Positions 4,481 through 9,118 of a DNA stretch of 9,118 nt are shown here, one piece after another. This DNA is from JAWWBG01 sp033721095 (GTDB lineage: Bacteria; Actinomycetota; Nitriliruptoria; Nitriliruptorales; Nitriliruptoraceae): the NCBI GenBank assembly GCA_033721095.1, contig JAWWBG010000102.1, positions 1 through 9,118 of the forward strand, written 5' to 3'. Under the pieces are notes generated by a model. That model was given only the letters and a program-made list of their open reading frames with translations, did no database searches and was not told the origin of the DNA. Made by a program: the position numbers and the translations under genes. How positions within the stretch are numbered: position 1 is the stretch's first letter; the number at the start of each line of letters is the position of its first letter.

Positions 4481-6004
4481 ATGGACACCCGCGGCGAGAG
4501 GCAGCGATGCGATGATCGTGGTTCCCACACCCGGACGGCTGTCAACGGACAGGGTTCCGCCAACGGCCTCGACGCGGTCCGTCAGCCCTCGAAGCCCCGA
4601 CCCTTTGTCGAGGAGTGCGCCGCCGACGCCGTCATCAGCGACCTCGACCACCAAGTTGCCGTCGCGCGCCACCGCCGACACTGAGGCTGCCGTGGCCTGC
4701 GCGTACTTGCCGACGTTCGCCAACGCTTCCGACGCAACGAACCAGGCGGTCGACTCCACGATTTCGGGGAATCGCGTCGGGTCGGCGGAGACCGTGACGG
4801 GCACGGGAGCTCTGTCCGCCAGCAGCTCGAACGCCGCAGCCAAGCCGTCGGACGTCAGAATCGATGGGTGGAGCCCTTGGGCGAGATCGCGCAGCTCACC
4901 CAACGCCGATTGCGCAGCACCGACCGCGGCAGCGGCCTCTGCAGCAGCAGCCGGATCGTCGGCGAGACGTGCCTCGAGCGCTCGGAGCCGCAGCGCGAGC
5001 GCGACGAGGTGCTGCTGCGCTCCATCATGGATGTTTCGTTCGATACGACGGCGCTCAGCATCGGACGCGGCCACGATCCGCTCCCTCGACGCCCGCACCT
5101 CCGCGGAGGAACGCTCGATCGCATCCAGCATCTCGTTGAAGGCGCCCGCCACCTCACCGATTTCGTCGCTTGAGGTGACGTCGACGCGCTGATCCAACCG
5201 ACCCGCGGCAACCCGCCGGGCCGTGGTCAGCAGATCGTCGAGTGGTGCGAGAAGGGATCCGCTGAGCAGCAAGGCGAGCAGGCCACCGAACGTCACGGTC
5301 ACCGCGGTCGAGACAAGGAGCAGACCGCCAAAAGTCTCGATCGTTCCATCCAAGGTCGCGACGATGGCAACGACGACGCTGGTGACGAGGCTGATGCCGA
5401 CGATCGAGAGCGTGACGCGAAGACCGAGCGCAGGCCCCGCTCGCTCGACAACCACGTCCCGGGGCAGAAGTGGCGCCAGCAGTCGGCGAATGGGTCGCGA
5501 GGCCAGCTCGATCACAGGCCAGGCGACAGCCGTGATGAATCCCAGCACGATGAGCTGGGCAAAGATCGCGACGAGCGCTTCGAGGAGCGTGAAGTCCGCG
5601 TCCCACGTTCCATAGACGGTGGCGAGCAGAAGGGCGACCACCCCGGCTTGCACACCGACTCGCAAGTGGTCGAGGGCGAAGGTCTGTACCGCCCGCCAAG
5701 CTGCCAGCACCACATCCGGTTCGCGTCTGCCAGCCAGTACAGCCTCGATGGGTGCGCCGATTCGGCGCCATGTCGGTGCCAGCCACACAAGGCCCACGGC
5801 AATGATGACAGCGTTGCTGACCAGCATGATCCGCGTGAACTCCTCGGACGTGGGATCGAGGTGGACGAACAGCACGAGACCGACGAGCGAATCTGCCACG
5901 ACGACGATGATGACGAGCACGGACGCACGCAACACCGCCAGGTATCTGCGACCGAGCCGTCGCAGCAGGAATTCGAAGAACTGGTCAAGCCGCTGGACGA
6001 TCAT
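4454..6004 (-). CDS. Membrane sensor histidine kinase, NarL/LiaS (HisKA_3) type, orphan
   Basis: A 516-aa product from the ATG at 6004. The frame stays open upstream to a TTG at 6136, but those 44 codons are less GC3-rich and have no membrane or domain character. About six TM segments are visible (roughly 22-47, 59-77, 115-132, 143-165, 196-218, 225-250), then a HAMP domain (about 250-304, ending DEIGEVAGAFNEMLDAI). The HisKA_3 helix has ERRRIERNIHDGAQQHLVAL with phospho-acceptor His326. The HATPase_c domain has Asn430 (SEALANVGKYAQ), the G1 box DDGVGG (457-462) and G2 box GSGLRGL (468-474), and ends GTTIIASLPL. It should autophosphorylate and pass phosphate to a LuxR-type response regulator, but none is adjacent. 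It diverges from the FAD oxidoreductase gene. The last eight residues, VEEPSEAS, lie in repeat copy A and equal the ClpC C-terminus. Confidence 0.9.
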   Translation of the reverse strand: MIVQRLDQFFEFLLRRLGRRYLAVLRASVLVIIVVVADSLVGLVLFVHLDPTSEEFTRIMLVSNAVIIAVGLVWLAPTWRRIGAPIEAVLAGRREPDVVLAAWRAVQTFALDHLRVGVQAGVVALLLATVYGTWDADFTLLEALVAIFAQLIVLGFITAVAWPVIELASRPIRRLLAPLLPRDVVVERAGPALGLRVTLSIVGISLVTSVVVAIVATLDGTIETFGGLLLVSTAVTVTFGGLLALLLSGSLLAPLDDLLTTARRVAAGRLDQRVDVTSSDEIGEVAGAFNEMLDAIERSSAEVRASRERIVAASDAERRRIERNIHDGAQQHLVALALRLRALEARLADDPAAAAEAAAAVGAAQSALGELRDLAQGLHPSILTSDGLAAAFELLADRAPVPVTVSADPTRFPEIVESTAWFVASEALANVGKYAQATAASVSAVARDGNLVVEVADDGVGGALLDKGSGLRGLTDRVEAVGGTLSVDSRPGVGTTIIASLPLAAGVHVEEPSEAS

Positions 6005-6145
6005 GAAGGCATGAACCGCGTTCCGAGGTCGACGCTGGCCATCATGCCCGGCTGCCAGCTTCTCGTGCGCGGGCGAACAGCACCATTCGCGGCTGCCGGG
6101 CGACCGCATCTTCGAAACATGGTCGTAGGAAAGCAACAGCGCTTC

Positions 6146-6183
6146 GTGCTTGCGTCCCCGCCGCCGGAATTCCGTGCAAGCAC
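6146..6183. promoter_or_regulatory. Nested inverted repeats between kinase and oxidoreductase genes (operator candidate)
   Basis: GTGCTTGC (6146-6153) and GCAAGCAC (6176-6183) are perfect 8-bp inverted arms 30 bp apart centre to centre, about three helical turns. Between them lies a perfect 10-bp palindrome CGGAATTCCG (6165-6174). They sit in the 241-bp region shared by the two divergent starts (6004 and 6246), which otherwise holds no gene I can support. Confidence 0.4.
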
Positions 6184-6231
6184 TGAGTGGTCGTCCGTGA
6201 CGTCTCGGAGGAAGGTCGGATCAGCTCGCCG

Positions 6232-6237
6232 TACGGT
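6232..6237 (+). promoter_or_regulatory. Candidate -10 element giving a leaderless oxidoreductase transcript
   Basis: TACGGT fits the actinobacterial TANNNT -10 pattern. It ends 8 nt before the ATG at 6246, which has no Shine-Dalgarno sequence. Transcription would begin at or next to the start codon. No -35 element is recognisable. Confidence 0.35.
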
Positions 6238-6245
6238 CGTTCGGG

Positions 6246-8057
6246 ATGGATGGAGACGGTCGCGCAACGAGCAGCATGTCGCGACGGGCGTTGCTGCGCG
6301 CCACGGGGTATGCCGGACTGGCACTTGCGACCAGCGGTGCCCGGATGGTGAGACGGCGTCCACGTGTCGTCGTCCTGGGCGGAGGTGTGGCCGGCCTCAC
6401 GGCCGCGCACGAGCTGGCAATCCGCGGGTTTGACGTCGTGGTCGTTGAGGCGCGGGCCTGGGGCGGCAAGGCACGCAGCACCGAGCTGGCGGGGAGTGCG
6501 ACGGGCGGCCGTGCGCCGTTACCCGGAGAGCACGGCTTTCGCATCGAGTTCGGCTTCTACGAGAACCTGCCGGACACGTTGCGACGCATTCCGTTCGGCT
6601 CGAGCCCGAACGGGACCTTCGACAATCTCGTGACGGCTCCGCAGGCCGTCTGGGCACGCAAGGGGGGGCGCCGGAACGTGACCCTGCCAGTTTCCCCTCG
6701 GCAACCCGCGCACACGCCGCAGCAGGTGATCGACACGATAATCGGCCTCCTCGTGGAGACTGACCTGCCGCCGGACGTCGCAGCCCGTTTCGCGAGTCGC
6801 ATGGCCGTGTACATGTCCAGCTGCGACGAGCGACGGCTCGGTCAGTGGGAGCGGGTGCCTTGGAGCGAGTTCATCCGAGATTCCGAGGAGGCGGGCGACG
6901 TCCATCGCTTCTTCGGGCTCACGTTCGCGCAGTTCCTCCAGGCCGCCAAGTCCGACGACGCCAGCGCGCACTTCTCGGCACGCATGTTCGAACTCTTCGC
7001 CTACACCGTGCTTGGCCGCGGGACCGATGCGTCCCTCCTGCGTGTCTTCGATGCGCCCACGAACGAAGCCTGGATCGACCCATGGATCCGGGAGCTCGAA
7101 CGCCTCGGCGTCGACCTTCGACTGGGACACACGGTCGAACGGCTGCACCTGTCCGATGGCATGGTCCGGGCCGCAACAGTCACGACCAAGCGCGGAACCA
7201 CCCATCTCACCGCCGACTGGTTCGTGAGCGCCTTGCCGATCGAACGGGCGGCAGGTTTGTGGGATCGGCACGTCCTGCGGGCAGATCCCTCGCTGGCCCG
7301 GATCGCCGCGCTGCAAACCGCGTGGCTGAACGGGCTTCAGATCTATCTCAACGAGCTCACGCCGCTGGCGAAGGGTCACGTCTTGTGCGTGGACTCGCCC
7401 TGGGTCGTTTCGGTCATCGCGCAAGGACAGTTCTGGAGGAAGGACTTCGCCTCGAGCTGGGGCGACGGAACGGCCCGCGACTGCCTGTCCGCGGTCATCA
7501 GCAACTGGAACAGCCCGGGCGTGGTGTTCGGCAAGCCGGCACGCGAGTGCAGCGACGAGGAGATCCTGACCGAGGTCTGGACACAGCTCAAGGCGCACGT
7601 CAACAGCGAACGAGGCGCTGTCCTCACAGACCATCTGCTCCATTCCTTCCAGATCGATCCTGGGTTGCGCCGTCGACGTGGGATGCTGCACAACGAGGAT
7701 CCGCTGACGATCCCGAGCGTGGACAGCCGCCGACACCGTCCCGAGGTGACGACGGAGATCCCGAACCTGCTGCTGACAGGTGACTTCCTCAAGGGCGATC
7801 ATCTCGTCGGCAACATGGAGGCCGCCAACGTCAATTCCCGCAGGGCCGTGAACGCCCTCCTCGAGCAAGCAGGTTCCCGTGAGAGCCCGGCGCCGATCGT
7901 TGACTGGTACGTGCCTCCGGAGTGGGCACCGGCCAAGGAGGTCGATCTGATCCGATGGCGCCAGGGCAAGCCGCACGTCCTGGACAGCCCACTCTTCGAC
8001 ACCGACGCGCAACCGGATCTGGTACCGAATCTGGATGCCCTCACACCCTCCGACTGA
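6246..8057 (+). CDS. FAD-dependent amine oxidase/carotenoid-desaturase-like oxidoreductase with Tat-like leader
   Basis: A 603-aa flavoprotein. The N-terminus has a twin-arginine-type leader (SRRALLRATGYAGLALATSG, residues 12-31), though no clear cleavage site. The FAD dinucleotide fold follows: VVVLGGGVAGLTAAHEL (41-57) with Glu68 closing the beta-alpha-beta unit, then GGKARS (73-78). The segment GEHGFRIEFGFYENLPDTLRRIP (about 94-116, motif G-E-H-G-F) matches hydroxysqualene dehydroxylase and carotene desaturase relatives as I recall them. Near the C-terminus LLLTGDFLKGDHLVGNMEAA (about 508-527) is the second FAD-binding motif of the amine oxidase superfamily. Substrate is unknown, perhaps a lipid or isoprenoid. 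Start: ATG 6246 has no Shine-Dalgarno but an upstream TANNNT; ATG 6276 would give a more typical MSRR leader. Repeat copy B follows its stop. Confidence 0.85.
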   Translation: MDGDGRATSSMSRRALLRATGYAGLALATSGARMVRRRPRVVVLGGGVAGLTAAHELAIRGFDVVVVEARAWGGKARSTELAGSATGGRAPLPGEHGFRIEFGFYENLPDTLRRIPFGSSPNGTFDNLVTAPQAVWARKGGRRNVTLPVSPRQPAHTPQQVIDTIIGLLVETDLPPDVAARFASRMAVYMSSCDERRLGQWERVPWSEFIRDSEEAGDVHRFFGLTFAQFLQAAKSDDASAHFSARMFELFAYTVLGRGTDASLLRVFDAPTNEAWIDPWIRELERLGVDLRLGHTVERLHLSDGMVRAATVTTKRGTTHLTADWFVSALPIERAAGLWDRHVLRADPSLARIAALQTAWLNGLQIYLNELTPLAKGHVLCVDSPWVVSVIAQGQFWRKDFASSWGDGTARDCLSAVISNWNSPGVVFGKPARECSDEEILTEVWTQLKAHVNSERGAVLTDHLLHSFQIDPGLRRRRGMLHNEDPLTIPSVDSRRHRPEVTTEIPNLLLTGDFLKGDHLVGNMEAANVNSRRAVNALLEQAGSRESPAPIVDWYVPPEWAPAKEVDLIRWRQGKPHVLDSPLFDTDAQPDLVPNLDALTPSD

Positions 8058-8102
8058 TCCGTTCGGCCGGATGCACTCCGGTCCGACCAAGAGCTTCGCG
8101 AA

Positions 8103-8231
8103 CGGCGAGGGCGGCGGCCGTTCGGCGCCGCAACTCAGGAGCTTCTGGCAGCAAGCCGGACGGTCGCCGTCCTCGTCGCCTCCGACGCCGAGGCAAGAAC
8201 GAGCTCAGCTCGCCTCCGAGGGCTCCTCGAC
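8103..8231. repeat. 129-bp direct repeat, copy B
   Basis: Homologue of 4352-4480, filling most of the 147-bp gap between the oxidoreductase stop (8057) and the clpC stop (8205) and extending into the last clpC codons. Unlike copy A, its plus-strand frame matching the nucleosidase tail (AAAVRRRNS...GSKPDGRRPRR) has no LPXTG motif or gene of its own in front, and it overlaps the oxidoreductase gene out of frame. It may be the ancestral 3' region of clpC or a remnant of a former neighbour. Confidence 0.9.
8144..8160 (+). other. Hairpin inside repeat copy B
   Basis: TCTGGC, loop AGCAA, GCCGGA. Compared with copy A, one pair changed on both sides (T-A to C-G) and another became a T-G wobble, so pairing is kept for a plus-strand RNA. 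It lies about 87 nt past the oxidoreductase stop, a plausible 3'-UTR structure. No U-run follows. Confidence 0.5.
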
Positions 8232-9118
8232 GTCCAGGTCGCCGACGTCGACATCCACGATGTCGTCCGGCGCCGGCACCGCGTCGACCGCCCGGAAGGC
8301 GACCGCATCCCCGTCGTCGGCCACGTCCGCCACGATCAGCTGGCCGTTGCTGAACTCGCCCTGGAGGATGGCCTCCGACAGCGGGTCCTCGAGCTCGCGC
8401 TGGATCGTGCGGCGCAGGGGTCGGGCACCGAGCTGGGCGTCGTAGCCCTTCTCGGCCAACCACGTCTTGAGGGCATCGGTCAGCTCGAGGTCGAGGTGCT
8501 TGGACTGCAGCTGCGTCTTGACCCGCTTGAGCATCAGGTCGACGATCCGCTTGACCTCGTCCTTCGTCAACGGGTGGAAGACGATGACCTCGTCGATCCG
8601 GTTGAGGAACTCGGGGCGGAAGTGCTTCTTGAGCTCCTCGTCCACCTGGCGCTTCATGCGCTCGTAGATCGACTCCTCGTCGTGCTCGGACACGAACCCG
8701 ACGGCCGGGGCCGTGAGGTTCTTGGTCCCGAGGTTCGAGGTCATGATCAGGATGGTGTTCTTGAAGTCCACGGACCGGCCCTGGGCATCCGTCAGGCGGC
8801 CATCCTCGAGGATCTGCAGCAGCGTGTTGAAGACGTCCGGGTGGGCCTTCTCGACCTCGTCGAACAGGACGACGCTGAACGGCTTGCGGCGGACCTGCTC
8901 GGTCAGCTGGCCACCCTCGTCGTAGCCGACGTAGCCCGGTGGCGACCCGATCAGGCGCGACACGGTGTGCTTCTCCATGTACTCGGACATGTCGAGGTGG
9001 ATCAGGTGGTCCTCGTCGCCGAACAGGTACTCGGCGAGGGTCTTGGCGAGCTCGGTCTTGCCGACGCCGGACGGGCCGAGGAAGATGAACGAACCGCTCG
9101 GCCGCTTGGGGTCCTTGA
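8205..9118 (-). CDS. clpC: ClpC-type AAA+ unfoldase, C-terminal third (start beyond window)
   Basis: The frame is open to the right edge; about 303 C-terminal residues are present of an expected 800-850. ClpC unfolds substrates for degradation by ClpP. Visible parts of the second AAA+ module in order: Walker A GPSGVGKT (about 9055-9078), HLDMSEYMEKH, the pore-loop GSPPGYVGYDEGGQL, Walker B VVLFDEVEKAHPDVFN, sensor-1 region ILIMTSNLG, a VGF tripeptide (AVGFVSEHDEESIYERM) at the place of the ClpP-docking loop, RPEFLNRIDEVIVFHPL with the Arg finger region, and the D2 small domain with GARPLRRTIQRELEDPLSEAIL. The internal ATG at 8990 is not the start, as the P-loop lies upstream of it. The acidic tail after FRAVDAV ends VEEPSEAS, encoded in repeat copy B and shared with the kinase. 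Confidence 0.97.
   Translation of the reverse strand, partial: KDPKRPSGSFIFLGPSGVGKTELAKTLAEYLFGDEDHLIHLDMSEYMEKHTVSRLIGSPPGYVGYDEGGQLTEQVRRKPFSVVLFDEVEKAHPDVFNTLLQILEDGRLTDAQGRSVDFKNTILIMTSNLGTKNLTAPAVGFVSEHDEESIYERMKRQVDEELKKHFRPEFLNRIDEVIVFHPLTKDEVKRIVDLMLKRVKTQLQSKHLDLELTDALKTWLAEKGYDAQLGARPLRRTIQRELEDPLSEAILQGEFSNGQLIVADVADDGDAVAFRAVDAVPAPDDIVDVDVGDLDVEEPSEAS

Noticed and set aside
6005..6136. N-terminal extension of the histidine kinase to the TTG at 6136
   Set aside because: The 44 extra codons have weaker GC3 and no membrane or domain character, and the ATG at 6004 starts right before the first amphipathic and TM region.
6519..8090. 523-codon open frame on the minus strand
   Set aside because: It is antisense to the FAD oxidoreductase, whose two FAD motifs are intact. 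No motif is recognisable in the antisense product.
7922..8353. 143-codon plus-strand frame that includes the repeat-B version of the nucleosidase tail
   Set aside because: It overlaps the oxidoreductase 3' end out of frame and continues antisense to clpC. The tail-like peptide is explained by the repeat; there is no independent start or domain.
1..9118. CRISPR arrays, tRNA or rRNA genes, insertion sequences
   Set aside because: There are no short regularly spaced repeats, no cloverleaf or rRNA-like stretches, and no transposase motifs on either strand.

Overview
This is a GC-rich window with strong G/C bias at third codon positions and few intergenic gaps. The gene set points to an actinobacterium: an IdeR/DtxR-type iron regulator with all three domains, an actinobacterial-style MutY without a NUDIX domain, a ClpC unfoldase, a twin-arginine-type leader, an LPXTG wall-sorting motif and several genes without Shine-Dalgarno sequences. 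I cannot name the genus from sequence alone.

Left part (about 224-2601, all minus strand). Four tightly packed genes run right to left: a small YbjQ/UPF0145 protein, a membrane-tethered second YbjQ-like protein, a DtxR/IdeR repressor and MutY. Gaps are 3, 34 and 4 bp. The 34-bp gap before the regulator holds a DtxR/IdeR-box-like sequence, so the regulator and mutY may be iron-controlled by an internal promoter. A possible C-terminal fragment of a Cys/His-rich protein enters at the left edge.

Middle (2679-4449, plus strand). A small two-TM protein with a bacterial PH-like domain is divergent from the YbjQ genes, with a 13-bp palindrome between them. Next comes a secreted nucleoside phosphorylase/nucleosidase-fold protein with a signal peptide and a C-terminal LPATGG motif.

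Right part (4454-8057). An orphan NarL-type sensor histidine kinase (minus) and a FAD-dependent amine oxidase/carotenoid-desaturase-like enzyme with a Tat-like leader (plus) diverge from a 241-bp region that contains nested inverted repeats. The far right is the C-terminal third of clpC (minus), cut by the window edge.

The most unusual structure is a 129-bp direct repeat, about 79% identical and without gaps, at 4352-4480 and 8103-8231. It brackets the kinase/oxidoreductase pair exactly. In both copies the right end encodes, on the minus strand, the same final eight residues and stop codon (VEEPSEAS-stop) of two unrelated proteins, the kinase and ClpC. The nucleotide differences there fall only at wobble positions. 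In the left copy the plus-strand side has become the last 30 or so codons of the LPXTG protein. Both copies keep a plus-strand hairpin with one compensatory base-pair change. This suggests a 3'-end module that has been duplicated or inserted, possibly with the kinase/oxidoreductase cassette.
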